NCBI RefSeq assembly: GCF_013378445.1
Contig: NZ_JABXYK010000015.1
Location: 38,862 to 102,861 of the forward strand
Length of the DNA: 64,000 bases
Origin: Mycoplana rhizolycopersici
GTDB taxonomy: Bacteria; Pseudomonadota; Alphaproteobacteria; Rhizobiales; Rhizobiaceae
Direction: 5' to 3'
The notes under the pieces were generated by a model, which saw only the letters and a program-made list of their open reading frames with translations, made no database searches and was not told where the DNA came from. The position numbers and the translations under genes are program-made. Below, piece by piece: positions 16,807 to 27,038 of the stretch (the first letter of the stretch is position 1; each line of letters starts with the position of its first letter).

Positions 16807-18080
16807 GGCCACCGGGCCTTTCCGGCCAGAACCAGAGACGCCGCGCCGACGGCTGCTTCAGCCGACCGGGCGGCGAGGAATGGCACGCCGAGCGCGTTTT
16901 CCCGCATTCTCGTCCAGGCGGAGTTGGCCGCCCCGCCGCCGACCGTGCGCACGGAGCGAACCTCGGGGCCGCCGAGTTCGACCAGGCGGTCGTAACCCGA
17001 TTTCTCGATGACGGTGATGCCTTCGAGGATCGCCTGGAAGAATGCGATGTCGTCCGCCGGGCGTGGCTCCAGCCGTGGGGGATAGGCGGGATCGTTTACG
17101 GGGAAGCGCTCGCCGGGCTTTGCAAGTGGATAATAGGCAAGGCCGGTCGGAACATCCGGCCGGAGGTGCGGCGTCATGGCTTTCAATTGTTCGTTGTCGA
17201 AGAAGCAGCCAATGACCGCGCCGCCCGAATTGGAAGCCCCGCCGGCAAGCCAGAAATCCAGGATCCTGTGCGAATAGATGCCATAGCTGGCCGCATCGAT
17301 CGGCCGGGCGGAGGCCAGCTTGACGACCAGCGTCGAGCCGAGCGCCGTGACGCCATCACCGATGGCCGAGGCACCCGTCGCCAGAAAGGAGGCGCAGCCG
17401 TCGGTGGTACCGGCATGATAGCGGCAGCTTGCCGGAAGACCAAACGCCCGCCCCGCCGGCCCGACTGCCGAGAGGGGCATACCGGCGCGCTCGACCGCTG
17501 GCAGCAATGCGATGTCCATGCCGCAGGCCTCCAGCCAGTCCGGCCAGCGCCCTGTGGAGAGTTCATAGCCGGTCTTCAGCGCGTTGTTCTCGTCGCTCGT
17601 TGCCGTGAGAAGGCCGAGTTTCATGAGGATCCAGTCTGCCTGGTGCACGACCCCGCGCACGCCGTGGCGGCGCGACAGGTGGATGGCGCGGGCAAGTGCA
17701 GAGGTTGCTCCGCGCGCAGGGCTATCGGCGGGCGCTTCTTCGGCAATTCGCTCGATGATTGCCCTGTCGGGACAGGGGTCATTGTACATCGATGGCTCGC
17801 CGATCGGCCGGCCATCAGCGTCAATCGCCAGCACCGTACCGGACGTTCCATCGACACCCAAGCCTTCGATGGACGCGAGAGACAGGCGCGCGGAAAGTTC
17901 AGAAAGACAGGACTGCACACCCGCCCACCATAGAGAAGGCATCCGCCCGTCGGCCGCGCTCGGGAAGGAAAAGGCAGCCATGTCGAGGAGCGTGCCATCT
18001 GCAGCGAGGGCTGCCGCCCGCACCCCCGACGTGCCGAGATCTATACCGAGAGCGGTTGCGGGCTTTGCCGTCGCGCTCAT
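16803..18080 (-). CDS. FGGY-family carbohydrate kinase (short form)
   Basis: A 425-residue FGGY kinase with GIDLGTSGVRAA at the N-terminus, GVDGTSGT, AGTTDGCASF and C-terminal GGGAANSAW. It is shorter than the usual 480-500 residues and resembles the ribulokinase/FGGY subgroup with a compact C-terminal domain. It overlaps both neighbours by four bases (ATGA), so aldolase, kinase and HAD genes are tightly coupled. It is one of two kinases in module 2 (the other is at 20125), suggesting two substrates or two steps. Confidence 0.85.
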   Translation of the reverse strand: MSATAKPATALGIDLGTSGVRAAALAADGTLLDMAAFSFPSAADGRMPSLWWAGVQSCLSELSARLSLASIEGLGVDGTSGTVLAIDADGRPIGEPSMYNDPCPDRAIIERIAEEAPADSPARGATSALARAIHLSRRHGVRGVVHQADWILMKLGLLTATSDENNALKTGYELSTGRWPDWLEACGMDIALLPAVERAGMPLSAVGPAGRAFGLPASCRYHAGTTDGCASFLATGASAIGDGVTALGSTLVVKLASARPIDAASYGIYSHRILDFWLAGGASNSGGAVIGCFFDNEQLKAMTPHLRPDVPTGLAYYPLAKPGERFPVNDPAYPPRLEPRPADDIAFFQAILEGITVIEKSGYDRLVELGGPEVRSVRTVGGGAANSAWTRMRENALGVPFLAARSAEAAVGAASLVLAGKARWP

Positions 18081-19159
18081 GACCGCTGGCTCGCCTTGCG
18101 ATCAAGCGCCTGCCGATATTGCTCGGCCTCCCAATGGGTCAGTTCATGTTCCTGCTCGGGTCCGAGATAGATGACACACGCGTCTTCCGGAATACGGGCG
18201 ACGATTTCGGATAGGCACCGTGCCATGACACGCCCGCCATCGGTCAGCTCATTCGCCAGCAGGACACCAAGCCCTGGCGCAATAAGCATCTTCGGAACGG
18301 TGCGGTTTTGTGTACGGCGCGCCTCGCAATAGGACTTCGCCGTCTCGCCATGAGCGAGCACGCCGATTTCCGTGCCAAGGAAGATGACATGGTCAGGGTA
18401 GAGCGAGCCGCCCGTCGCCAAGCCGATGCTTGCGGGGCTCAGCGCTGTCTTGTGGCTGCCGGCATCCTGCGCCGCATGGAAACCGGAGCCTTCCGCCAGC
18501 ACTTGCAGCCTTGAGGGATCGGCTGCGGTTGCCGCGCGTTCCTTCACGGTCAGCGCTGCCGTAACCCTGATGATGCGCTCTCGCACCTCCTCGACGGTTT
18601 CCCCCGTGACGATGACGCCGTGGTTGAAAAGCACCAGCACATCCGGCCGGCTTTCGGCGACGCGGTCGATCTCATGGGCGAGCGGCGTGCCGGGGCGGCG
18701 GTAAGGAATGCTCGCCCAGGTCAAATCCGGCAGCCGCGCCATCCGCTCCGCGATGACCGCCTCACGATCCGCGAGCACGGAAAGCGCAATGGTGTTCACG
18801 CAGTGATAGTGGGCGACCACCGCCTGCGGCAGGACGGCGTGAAAGCTGGTCTCGATCGAGGGGCGAAGGCCGGACGCGTTCAGGTCCGAAACGACGAAGT
18901 CCGTCGCCTTCTCGGCGCTCGGATTGCCGGCCCGCAGCGCTTCCACCAGCGGCGCGACCTCCACCGGCACCATGATGTCGCGCTTGCCTGCATGGGAAAG
19001 CCACGTGCCCGACGCCTTCACCCACATCACGCCATCGCGCTTGTAGGAGGTATTGCCACCGGCGCCTTGCGTTTTCAGGATATCGCTGCCGATCGCCTTC
19101 GAAAGCACAAGAAATGCGTCGAAGGCGGCAACGTCCCCCGCCCGAATACCTGAAGCCAT
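18077..19159 (-). CDS. Class II aldolase/adducin-family protein (sugar-phosphate aldolase)
   Basis: A 360-residue protein with a class II aldolase/adducin domain: QGAGGNTSYK phosphate-binding segment, VKASGTWL, Zn-ligand pair in HYHCVN and a later His in LFNHGVIV. This is the fold of rhamnulose/fuculose-phosphate aldolases, extended at the C-terminus by about 120 residues as in RhaD-like domains. GAGGAGGAG precedes the ATG. It starts the minus-strand unit opposite the DeoR regulator. It probably cleaves the ketose phosphate made by a neighbouring kinase. Confidence 0.82.
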   Translation of the reverse strand: MASGIRAGDVAAFDAFLVLSKAIGSDILKTQGAGGNTSYKRDGVMWVKASGTWLSHAGKRDIMVPVEVAPLVEALRAGNPSAEKATDFVVSDLNASGLRPSIETSFHAVLPQAVVAHYHCVNTIALSVLADREAVIAERMARLPDLTWASIPYRRPGTPLAHEIDRVAESRPDVLVLFNHGVIVTGETVEEVRERIIRVTAALTVKERAATAADPSRLQVLAEGSGFHAAQDAGSHKTALSPASIGLATGGSLYPDHVIFLGTEIGVLAHGETAKSYCEARRTQNRTVPKMLIAPGLGVLLANELTDGGRVMARCLSEIVARIPEDACVIYLGPEQEHELTHWEAEQYRQALDRKASQRS

Positions 19160-19348
19160 GCCGGCCTCCTCCTCTCACCAGCTCGCGCCTGCCTATCGGG
19201 TCTCCGATGTGAGCAAACTTTCCTCCATATGGTATTTATGTGATCTAAAATCGTCAACAATGAAGATTCTGCGTCATACATCTTGATCTTGTCCAATCCG
19301 TATGATTATCTTTCATCATCGACGAGGGAGACGTCGGGAGGAGCGGTC
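19160..19348. promoter_or_regulatory. Divergent promoter spacer of sugar module 2
   Basis: This AT-rich spacer lies between the aldolase unit (-) and the DeoR unit (+). It contains ATGAAGAT near 19261 and ATCTTTCAT near 19309 in inverted relation, reminiscent of the TTTCA-type half-sites of DeoR regulators. Binding by the adjacent DeoR protein is inferred only. Confidence 0.35.
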
Positions 19349-20128
19349 TTGAACGACACCGAGCGCCACAAGGCCATCATCGATCTGCTGCGCGAGACGC
19401 CGTTCGCATCCGTGCGGGATCTGCAGATACGCCTCGGCGCCTCTCCCGCTACCATTCGTCGCGATATCGACAAGCTGCATGAACTCGGCCGCGCCCGGAA
19501 AGTCTACGGCGGCGTTTCTGCCAGCGAGGCCGGCGACAGCGTGCGTCTTTCCGCGCGCCCCTATGACGAGAACCGTGACATCGCCGTCGAGGCCAAGCGG
19601 GCGATCGCCGCCAAGGCCGCAGAGCTGGTGCGCGATGGGGACGCCATCATCGTGCATGCCGGCTCGACCTGCTATCAGCTCGGCACGTTACTGGCCCGGC
19701 GCAACGTGCGCCTCTGGACAAATTCCATGCCGCTTGCCGCCCATCTCGGCGAACACGGCACCTGCCAGCTTTCATTGGCCGGCGGCGAGCTCTATCGCGA
19801 GCCCGGGATCATCCACGATGCGGCGGCCGGATCGCCGGGTTTCTTCGCCTCACGCTTCTTCCTGGGCACCCAAGGCATCAGCGGCAAGGGATTGCTCGAA
19901 TCCCATCCGCTGCTCGTGAAGGTCATCGGCGAGCTTGCCGCCTGCGCCGACGAGATCGTGCTTCTGGCCGACAGCCGGAAGTTTTCCATCCAGCCGCGCA
20001 ACGTCGCCCTTCCGCTCTCCCGCATCGGTACTATCATCACGGATGACGGCCTCACCGAGGCCGCCGCGAAAATGCTGGAAGATGCCGGCGTCACCATCAC
20101 GATCGCGACCATGGGAGGGGAAAGTTGA
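19349..20128 (+). CDS. DeoR-family transcriptional regulator
   Basis: About 259 residues: an N-terminal DeoR helix-turn-helix (RHKAIIDLLRE, VRDLQIRLGASPATIRRDI) and a C-terminal sugar-phosphate sensor (AIIVHAGSTCYQLG, GGELYREPGIIHD, EIVLLADSRKF). The preferred start is TTG at 19349 with GGGAGGAG 6 bases upstream; an in-frame ATG at 19283 is possible but lacks a ribosome site. It overlaps the following kinase and faces the aldolase operon, so it most likely represses module 2 until a phosphorylated intermediate appears. Confidence 0.87.
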   Translation: MNDTERHKAIIDLLRETPFASVRDLQIRLGASPATIRRDIDKLHELGRARKVYGGVSASEAGDSVRLSARPYDENRDIAVEAKRAIAAKAAELVRDGDAIIVHAGSTCYQLGTLLARRNVRLWTNSMPLAAHLGEHGTCQLSLAGGELYREPGIIHDAAAGSPGFFASRFFLGTQGISGKGLLESHPLLVKVIGELAACADEIVLLADSRKFSIQPRNVALPLSRIGTIITDDGLTEAAAKMLEDAGVTITIATMGGES

Positions 20129-21519
20129 GCCCATCCCCCATCGCCGTCTTCGATCTCGGCAAAACCAATTCGAAACTTTTTGTCCTTTCGGCCGACGGCA
20201 AGGTCATCGATGAGGCGCGCACCCGCCCCGTGTGGCGGCAGGAGGGGGCTCTCAAGGTTCTGGACGACGCGGCGCTCTTCGCATGGATGAAGAACGAACT
20301 CGTCCGCGTGGTTTCAACGCATGGCGTCGATCGCATCACCTTCTCCGGCCATGGCTGCACCTTTGCGCTTGTCGCCGGCAATGGTCTCGTTCATCCTATT
20401 CTTGATTACGAGCAAGAACCGCCCGCCGACATTGCACGCAGCATCGATGCCCTGACGCCGGATTTCGGCGAAACCTTCTCGCCACCGCTGCCGCTCGGCT
20501 TCAACTACGGCCGCCATCTTCTCTGGCTGAACGCGCGCGATCCGGCGCTTCTCGACAAAACCGATGCCATTCTCGCCTATCCGCAGTTCTGGAGCTGGAA
20601 ATTCTCCGGCCACAAGGTGTCCGAAGTCTCGTATCTCGGCTGCCATTCCCATCTCTGGGCGCCGCTCGCAGACGATTTCAGCAGCCTTGTCGATCGGATG
20701 GGCTGGCGCGGCAAGATGCCGGATTTTGCAAGGGCCGGCAGCGCGATCGGCATGCACCAGGTGTCCCTGGATGACGGGCGCAGCGTGGAGGTCGCGGTCC
20801 ACAACGGCGTGCACGACAGCAATGCCGCGCTCTATTTCTACCGCTCGCTCGGCTTTTCCGATTTCACGCTGGTCTCGACCGGCACCTGGGTGATCGTCTT
20901 CAATCCGGCAAGTCCGCTCGAGCGGCTCGATTCCGCGCGCGACATGCTGGCCAATGTCACGGTCGATCGCCAGCCGGTCGCGACGATCCGGTTCATGGGC
21001 GGTCGAGAATATGATGTCGCAAGCAACGGCTGGGCGAGACCGGTTTCGCCGGAGGCCGTCGCCGCGGTCATCGCCAAGCGGGCTTTCGCCCTGCCCTCCT
21101 TCGCCGCCGGCGGCCCCATGCAGGGGCATGCCGGGCAGTTCAGCGGCCCCACCGTCGATGGCGAGGAACGCGCCGCCGTCGCCCTGCTCTATGTCGCGCT
21201 GATGACCGATCTTTCGCTCGACCTCATCGGATCGAAAAACACGATCGTCATCGATGGCGGCCTGGTGAAGACGGGGCTTTATTCCGCAATCCTTGCCGCG
21301 CTTCGCCCCGGACAGACGGTCCACACCAGCGCCAATGCCGAAGGAAGCGCCTTTGGCGCTGCAGCACTCGTCTTCGACGCGATCGGAAGCAATCCCTTCG
21401 TCAACGACTGCACGGTGGCTGAGCCGGCAACCGTTGGCGACCTCAACGCCTACCGGCAGGCATGGCGTCAGCAGGTGGATGCGATGGCGGGCAGCGATTT
21501 CAGGGAGAAGCGCCTATGA
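20125..21519 (+). CDS. FGGY-family kinase (fuculokinase/rhamnulokinase-like)
   Basis: A 464-residue kinase. The N-terminus [14 protein letters not shown] is the ATP-loop variant found in L-fuculo- and L-rhamnulokinase relatives, with [31 protein letters not shown] and IDGGLVKT further on. It starts with TTG inside the DeoR stop (TTGA overlap) behind GGGAGGGGAAAG. It is coupled to the downstream ABC ATPase by ATGA. It probably phosphorylates the imported or epimerised ketose; whether at C1 or C5 cannot be told. Confidence 0.84.
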   Translation: MSPSPIAVFDLGKTNSKLFVLSADGKVIDEARTRPVWRQEGALKVLDDAALFAWMKNELVRVVSTHGVDRITFSGHGCTFALVAGNGLVHPILDYEQEPPADIARSIDALTPDFGETFSPPLPLGFNYGRHLLWLNARDPALLDKTDAILAYPQFWSWKFSGHKVSEVSYLGCHSHLWAPLADDFSSLVDRMGWRGKMPDFARAGSAIGMHQVSLDDGRSVEVAVHNGVHDSNAALYFYRSLGFSDFTLVSTGTWVIVFNPASPLERLDSARDMLANVTVDRQPVATIRFMGGREYDVASNGWARPVSPEAVAAVIAKRAFALPSFAAGGPMQGHAGQFSGPTVDGEERAAVALLYVALMTDLSLDLIGSKNTIVIDGGLVKTGLYSAILAALRPGQTVHTSANAEGSAFGAAALVFDAIGSNPFVNDCTVAEPATVGDLNAYRQAWRQQVDAMAGSDFREKRL

Positions 21520-23039
21520 CGCAACAGGCCGCCACGCCGCTCCTTGAAATGCGCGACATCAGCAAGACCTTCGGCGCATCGAAGGCTTTGTCGCATGTCA
21601 GCCTCACCGTGCATGCCGGCGAAGTGCACGCACTGATGGGCGAAAACGGTGCGGGCAAATCGACGCTGATGAAAATCCTGTCCGGGGCCTATACCGCCGA
21701 TCCCGGCGGTTCGGTGCTGATCGACGGCGAACCGGTCACGCTCGGCGATCCCTTGAAGGCCAAGGCCTATGGCATCGCCGTGATTTACCAGGAGCTGTCG
21801 CTCGCACCGAACCTCACGGTGGCGCAGAACATGTTCCTCGGCAACGAGCCCTCGCGTTTCGGCCTTGCCGACCGCGCCGAGATGCGCCGGCGTGCCGAAC
21901 CGATCCTCAAGCAGCTCGGCATCAGTTTCGATTCCGCACGCCGTGTTGCGGAGCTTTCGCTCGGCGAGCGGCAGATGGTGGAAATCGCGCGGGCGCTGAC
22001 GACCAATGCGCGCATCATTGTCATGGACGAACCGACGACATCGCTCACCACGCGCGAGACCGACCGGCTGTTCGATGTCATCGCCCGTCTCAAGGCCGAC
22101 GGCATCGCCATCATATACATCAGTCACCGCATGGAGGAGATCTACCAGCTCTCGGACCGTGTCAGCGTGTTGCGCGACGGTGCCTATGTCGGCACACTCG
22201 ACCGTGACGGGCTCTCGGCCAGCAAGCTGGTCTCGATGATGGTCGGCCGCGATCTCTCGTCCTTCTACAAGAAGGAGCACAGGCAGGTGGAAGGCGAGCG
22301 CGCAGCAGTGCTTTCCGTCAACAACATCGGCGACGGCAAGCGCGTGCACGACTGCTCATTTGACGTGCGCGCAGGCGAAGTCCTTGGCATTGCCGGCCTC
22401 GTCGGTTCGGGCCGCACGGAACTTGCCCGCCTCGTCTACGGCGCCGACCGACGCACGACTGGCAGCGTATCGCTGAACGGCAGGACGTTGACGATCGCCT
22501 CGCCAAGCGACGCGCTCGATGCCGGCATCGCCTATCTCACCGAGGACCGCAAGGCGCTCGGCCTCTTCCTCGACATGTCGATCAGCGACAACATCAATAT
22601 CGGCGTCATCGCAGAAGACGCGAAGGTGGGCGGTGCGCTGAATTTCGCCAAGGCCAGGGAGCGGGCGAGCGGCGCCGTCAAGGCGCTGGCGATCCGCACG
22701 GCCGGCACGCAGATCAATGTCGGCGCGCTCTCGGGCGGCAACCAGCAGAAGGCGCTTCTGGCCCGCCTGCTGGAGACCAGGCCGAAGGCGATCATCCTCG
22801 ACGAGCCGACGCGCGGCGTCGATGTCGGCGCCAAGTCGGAAATCTACCGCATCATCGATGATCTCGCGCAGAACGGCATCGCCATCATCGTCATCTCCAG
22901 CGACCTGCCGGAAATCCTCGGCATCGCCGACCGCGTGCTGGTCATGCGCGAGGGGCACATTGCCGGCGAAGTGACCCAGCCGATCGACCAGGAAGCAGTG
23001 ATGGCGCTGGCGACCGGCACGGCCGGCGCTGCGGCCTGA
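21516..23039 (+). CDS. Sugar ABC transporter ATPase, tandem-domain RbsA type
   Basis: A 507-residue double ATPase. Domain 1 has GENGAGKST (42-50), LSLGERQ and [11 protein letters not shown]; domain 2 has [18 protein letters not shown] and [11 protein letters not shown]. The ATG at 21516 overlaps the kinase stop (ATGA), which decides the start against an upstream extension. It is followed by the permease and binding-protein genes in the order A, C, B. Confidence 0.9.
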   Translation: MTQQAATPLLEMRDISKTFGASKALSHVSLTVHAGEVHALMGENGAGKSTLMKILSGAYTADPGGSVLIDGEPVTLGDPLKAKAYGIAVIYQELSLAPNLTVAQNMFLGNEPSRFGLADRAEMRRRAEPILKQLGISFDSARRVAELSLGERQMVEIARALTTNARIIVMDEPTTSLTTRETDRLFDVIARLKADGIAIIYISHRMEEIYQLSDRVSVLRDGAYVGTLDRDGLSASKLVSMMVGRDLSSFYKKEHRQVEGERAAVLSVNNIGDGKRVHDCSFDVRAGEVLGIAGLVGSGRTELARLVYGADRRTTGSVSLNGRTLTIASPSDALDAGIAYLTEDRKALGLFLDMSISDNINIGVIAEDAKVGGALNFAKARERASGAVKALAIRTAGTQINVGALSGGNQQKALLARLLETRPKAIILDEPTRGVDVGAKSEIYRIIDDLAQNGIAIIVISSDLPEILGIADRVLVMREGHIAGEVTQPIDQEAVMALATGTAGAAA

Positions 23040-23065
23040 CGAAGCAGAAGAAACGGGACGGAACC

Positions 23066-24049
23066 ATGGCTGCAAGCGAAACCGAACAGGCCCGAATGGA
23101 CAAGCTGAAGCTGCGCTCGACGCTGACGGCGCTCGGCATGCTGCCGGTGCTAATACTGCTCGCTATCGGCTTCCACCTGCTGTCCGGCCGGTTCCTGTCA
23201 GTCAACAACCTGTCGATCGTCATGCAGCAGGCCTCGATCAACACGGTGCTTGCCGCCGGCATGACCTTCGTCATCCTGACCGGCGGTATCGACCTCTCCG
23301 TGGGCTCGATCCTCGCCGCCTCAGCGATGATCGCCGTCATCGTCTCGCTGGTGCCGGATCTCGGCATGCTCGGCGTTCCCGCAGCCATCCTTGCCGGCCT
23401 CGCTTGCGGCTTCCTCAATGGCGCGATCATCGCCTGGTTGAAACTGCCGCCCTTCATCGTGACCCTCGGCTCGCTGACGGCGATCCGCGGCGTGGCCCGC
23501 CTGCTCGGCAACGATACGACCGTCTTCAATGCGGACCTGCCCTTCGATTTCATCGGCAATGGCACGCTGTTCGGCGTGCCTTGGCTCGCCATCATCGCCA
23601 TCGCGACGATCCTCGTTTCGTGGTTCATCCTGAAGCGCACAGTGCTCGGCACCTGGATCTACGCCGTCGGCGGCAATTCCGAGGCTGCGCGCCTCACCGG
23701 CATCAAGGTGCCGCTGGTGCTTCTCTTCGTCTATTCGATGTCAGGCCTGCTCTCCGGCCTGGGCGGCGCCATGTCGGCTGCGCGCCTCTATGCCGCCAAC
23801 GGCCTGCAGCTCGGCCAGGCCTATGAACTCGATGCCATCGCGGCGGTCATCCTCGGCGGCACCAGCTTCGTCGGCGGCGTCGGCTCCATCTGGGGCACGC
23901 TGATCGGGGCGCTCATCATCGCCGTGCTTTCCAACGGCCTCATCCTCGTGGGCGTCTCGGACATCTGGCAATACATCATCAAGGGCCTCGTCATCATCGT
24001 CGCCGTCGGCCTCGATCGGTACAGGCTGCAAGGGCTTAGCCGGACGTAG
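23066..24049 (+). CDS. Sugar ABC transporter permease (RbsC type)
   Basis: A 327-residue inner-membrane permease with many hydrophobic segments, the family marker FVILTGGIDLSVGS (around 70-83), an LPPFIVTLGS segment and AVGGNSEAARLTG, the ATPase-contact loop. It is separated by 26 bp from the ATPase and 68 bp from the binding-protein gene. It forms the channel of the second importer. Confidence 0.9.
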   Translation: MAASETEQARMDKLKLRSTLTALGMLPVLILLAIGFHLLSGRFLSVNNLSIVMQQASINTVLAAGMTFVILTGGIDLSVGSILAASAMIAVIVSLVPDLGMLGVPAAILAGLACGFLNGAIIAWLKLPPFIVTLGSLTAIRGVARLLGNDTTVFNADLPFDFIGNGTLFGVPWLAIIAIATILVSWFILKRTVLGTWIYAVGGNSEAARLTGIKVPLVLLFVYSMSGLLSGLGGAMSAARLYAANGLQLGQAYELDAIAAVILGGTSFVGGVGSIWGTLIGALIIAVLSNGLILVGVSDIWQYIIKGLVIIVAVGLDRYRLQGLSRT

Positions 24050-24117
24050 TCCCCGGCTGAACGAACCGGTCGTCACCGGAAACAACGGCGCAAAACGCGC
24101 CACCAAAGGAGGAAAAC

Positions 24118-25056
24118 ATGCGTCTTATGCCAAAATTGCTTATCGGCACAGCACTTGCCGCCGCGATCAGCATGCCCGCAGCCGCCAAGGATCTCAACAA
24201 GATCGGCATCTCGGTCGGCCTGCTGGGTAATCCGTTCTTCGTCGCCACCATCAAGGGCATCGAGGACCGCGCGAAGGAAATCAACCCGAACGTCGAGGTC
24301 ATCTCCGTCTCGGCCGACTACGACCTGAACAAGCAGGTCTCGCAGGTCGACAGCTTCATCGCTGCCGGCGTCGACATCATCATGCTCAACGCCGTCGATG
24401 CGAAGGCGATCGCTCCTGCCGTGAAGAAGGCGCAGGCTGCAGGCGTCGTCGTCGCCGCCTTCGACGTCTCCGCACCAGGCGCCGACGTCACCGTCATGAC
24501 GAACAATGTCAAGGCCGGCGAGGAGGCCTGCAACTACATCGCCGAAAAGCTTGGCAACAAGGGCGACGTTGTCATCATCAACGGCCCGGCCTCCTCCTCG
24601 ATCCTCGAACGCGTGCAGGGCTGCAAGGAAGCGCTCGGAAAGCACGCCGACATCAAGATCCTGTCGGACGACCAGAACGGCCAGGGCTCGCGCGATGGCG
24701 GTCTTGCCGTGATGCAGGGCCTGCTTACCCGCTTCGACAAGATCGACGCCGTCTTTGCGATCAACGACCCGACGGCGATCGGCGCCGAGCTGGCGGCCAA
24801 GCAGCTGAACCGCAACGAGTTCTTCTTCACTGCCGTCGATGGCGCCCCCGACATCGAGAAATCGCTTGCCAGCGGCAATTCCATGATCAAGGCGTCTGCC
24901 TCGCAGGATCCCTATGTCATGGCCGGTCAGGCGCTGCAGCTCGGCGTCGAGGTTCTGAAGGGCAACAAGCCGGCGGAACCCGTCGTGCTGCTCGACCCGC
25001 AGCTGATCACGGCTGAAAACGTCAAGGACTACAAGGGCTGGACCGCAGCCCGCTAA
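24118..25056 (+). CDS. Periplasmic sugar-binding protein (RbsB type)
   Basis: A 312-residue binding protein. The signal peptide ends about residue 23 (SMPAAA), followed by the family start KIGISVGLLGNPFF and sugar-site stretches VDIIMLNAVD, AAFDVS, VFAINDPTAIGA. GGAGGAAAAC precedes the ATG. The adjacent ketose-epimerase-like gene, kinases and aldolase suggest a hexose or deoxyhexose ligand, but this is inference. Confidence 0.9.
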   Translation: MRLMPKLLIGTALAAAISMPAAAKDLNKIGISVGLLGNPFFVATIKGIEDRAKEINPNVEVISVSADYDLNKQVSQVDSFIAAGVDIIMLNAVDAKAIAPAVKKAQAAGVVVAAFDVSAPGADVTVMTNNVKAGEEACNYIAEKLGNKGDVVIINGPASSSILERVQGCKEALGKHADIKILSDDQNGQGSRDGGLAVMQGLLTRFDKIDAVFAINDPTAIGAELAAKQLNRNEFFFTAVDGAPDIEKSLASGNSMIKASASQDPYVMAGQALQLGVEVLKGNKPAEPVVLLDPQLITAENVKDYKGWTAAR

Positions 25057-25141
25057 ATACTTCTCCCGGACGGTCGGGTGCGCCCGCGCAAGCGGCGTGC
25101 CCGGCCGATGCTTGTTTCATTCTTTCAGAAAGCGGCCAGCT

Positions 25142-26038
25142 ATGTCGAAAATCGGCGTCCACTCCTTCGTCTGGAGCGCGGGCTCGTCCAAGGGCGAACT
25201 TGAGAAAGCCCTCGAGAGCACCCACAAGCTCGGCTATAAGCTCATCGAATTCTCCTATCTCGATCCCAATCAGGTCGATGTGAAATGGCTTTCGGGTCGC
25301 CTAAACGAACTCGGCCTCGACGTGGCGATCAGCATGGGCCTGCCGCCGGAGGGCGACATTTCCAGCGAGGACGCATCGGTCGTGGCCAATGGCGTCGATA
25401 TCCTCGACCGCGCCGTGGCACTGGTGCGCGATCTCGGGGGCACGAAACTGGCCGGCATCCTCAGCTCCGCCCATGGCAAGCAGGAGCACAGCGTCACGCG
25501 CAAGGGCTGGGATACGAGCGTTTCCGCCTTGTCGAAGGTGGCTAACCGCGCGAAGGCGGCAGGGGTCACACTCAATCTTGAAATCGTCAACCGCTTCGAA
25601 AGCAACATGCTCAACACGGCGGCGCAGGGCATGGCCTATATCCGCGACACCGGTGCCTCGAACGTTCTCCTGCACCTCGATACGTTCCACATGAACATCG
25701 AGGAAGCCGATGTCGGCCTCGCCATCCGCCATGCGGCCGACAAGATCGGCTATGTCCATATCGGCGAGAGCCATCGCGGCTATCTCGGAACCGGCACGAT
25801 CGACTTTGCGGCAATCTTCGATGCACTGGTCGCCATCGGCTGGGACGACTACGTCACCTTCGAATCCTTCTCGACGGCCATCGTCGACAAGGACCTGTCG
25901 CTGAAGACCGCGATCTGGCGCAATTTGTGGGACGACAATATCGCACTCGCCCGCCATGCCCACCGTTTCATCGAACTGGGTCTGGAGACGGCACGCCTCA
26001 AGGGCGAGCTTGCTCGCCTAGCCCATCTCCCTGCCTAG
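25142..26038 (+). CDS. Sugar-phosphate isomerase/epimerase-type TIM barrel (ketose 3-epimerase-like)
   Basis: A 298-residue AP-endonuclease-2-fold TIM barrel. The metal-site pattern of tagatose/psicose 3-epimerases is visible: LEIVNRFE (Glu), LDTFHMNIEE (Asp, His), HIGESHRGYLGTG (His) and FESF (Glu). The ATG at 25142 gives the family N-terminus (KIGVHSFVW). It ends the operon of the second importer. It probably interconverts C3 epimers of a ketose before phosphorylation and aldol cleavage. Confidence 0.86.
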   Translation: MSKIGVHSFVWSAGSSKGELEKALESTHKLGYKLIEFSYLDPNQVDVKWLSGRLNELGLDVAISMGLPPEGDISSEDASVVANGVDILDRAVALVRDLGGTKLAGILSSAHGKQEHSVTRKGWDTSVSALSKVANRAKAAGVTLNLEIVNRFESNMLNTAAQGMAYIRDTGASNVLLHLDTFHMNIEEADVGLAIRHAADKIGYVHIGESHRGYLGTGTIDFAAIFDALVAIGWDDYVTFESFSTAIVDKDLSLKTAIWRNLWDDNIALARHAHRFIELGLETARLKGELARLAHLPA

Positions 26039-26192
26039 CCCATGGGGATGAAGGTGGCGCGGTCCATGCGGCGCTGCCAAAAGATGGCCTGCTTGAGGCT
26101 GTGTGTCGAGAATCCAGCCGAACTCGATGCCGGCCTCGGGGAAGTCGGCTTGTCCCAGAGCGGCTTGAAATTGGACACCGGACGATCTTGCA
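26039..26192. other. Short convergent gap
   Basis: 154 bp between the epimerase-like gene (+) and the AhpD-like gene (-). No gene, terminator hairpin or repeat stands out. Confidence 0.4.
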
Positions 26193-26552
26193 TCACGTTG
26201 TGCGAGGTGTCGCGCCTGAAATCTGCGTAAAAGCTTCAAGCGCCTGGGCGGCATACATCAGCGAGGGACCGGCGCCCATATAAACCGAGACACCCATGGT
26301 CTCGACGATCTCCTCGCGACTTGCACCTGCTTTTGCCGCGCCCTCGGCATGATAAGCGATGCAGGGAGCGCAGCGCGTAGCGACGCCGATGGCCAATGCG
26401 ATCAGTTCCTTGGTCTTTTGGTCGAGCGCTTTTCCCGCATGAGCCGCCTTGGACAGATCCGAGAAGGACTTCATCATCTCGGGGCCGCCCTGGCGGAGAT
26501 CCTTCAGGGCGCCATTCATGTTTTCGATCAGAGCCTGCCAGTCCTGCACCAT
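26193..26552 (-). CDS. Carboxymuconolactone decarboxylase/AhpD-like protein
   Basis: A 119-residue all-helical protein with the AhpD-type redox motif RCAPCIAYHAE (C-x-x-C followed by His) around residues 62-72. AhpD-like proteins reduce peroxiredoxins or other disulfides. The ATG at 26552 gives the usual family start (MVQDWQAL); a GTG at 26570 would add six residues. It is the last gene of the peroxiredoxin-BigR unit and could be the reductant partner of the peroxiredoxin. Confidence 0.85.
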   Translation of the reverse strand: MVQDWQALIENMNGALKDLRQGGPEMMKSFSDLSKAAHAGKALDQKTKELIALAIGVATRCAPCIAYHAEGAAKAGASREEIVETMGVSVYMGAGPSLMYAAQALEAFTQISGATPRTT

Positions 26553-26603
26553 CTGCCTCAACCTTTCCACCGGACGCCTCGCCGGATTTTTGTTGATCTG
26601 GTT

Positions 26604-27038
26604 TCAATCAGCGTTCTCCAGGCGGGCCCAATGCGCCATCTCGCCGAAAGACCCTCCTGACGCTATCGGCCGAGAGGCCGCAGCAGGAGCAGGATTGGGT
26701 TCAATCGCTGGTGCAGCCTCCTCCGGGCCGACACTGCAGAAGACCTGCAGCAGCATCTTCATGACGACGGCGACGCGGTCGTCGGCGATCGAGTAATAAA
26801 CTTGTCGGGATTCGCGACGCGTCTGGACGACGCCTGCCTGTCGCAGTTCACCCAACTGCTGAGAGAGCGCCGGCTGCTTGAAGTCGAGAGCCTCCTGAAT
26901 CTCGCCGACAGACCGCTCCTTCTGGGCGATGTGGCAAAGCAGCATCAGGCGACTTGGCGTGCTGAACAGGCGCATGAAGTCGGCGGCCTCAGTCGCCTTC
27001 TCCTGCATCGCGCTGAGTGAGAGAGAGCGATCGATCAT
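26604..27038 (-). CDS. bigR: ArsR-family sulfide/persulfide-responsive repressor (BigR-like)
   Basis: A 144-residue winged-helix protein. Two cysteines at positions 35 (LLCHIA) and 101 (VFCSVG) match the redox pair of BigR/SqrR sensors, which form a disulfide or tetrasulfide with reactive sulfur and release DNA. The recognition helix region is KQPALSQQLGELR. The C-terminal tail of about 40 residues is longer than usual and Ala/Pro-rich. The ATG overlaps the peroxiredoxin stop (ATGA). It probably controls both its own operon and the divergent Blh operon through the palindrome at 27774. Confidence 0.87.
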   Translation of the reverse strand: MIDRSLSLSAMQEKATEAADFMRLFSTPSRLMLLCHIAQKERSVGEIQEALDFKQPALSQQLGELRQAGVVQTRRESRQVYYSIADDRVAVVMKMLLQVFCSVGPEEAAPAIEPNPAPAAASRPIASGGSFGEMAHWARLENAD

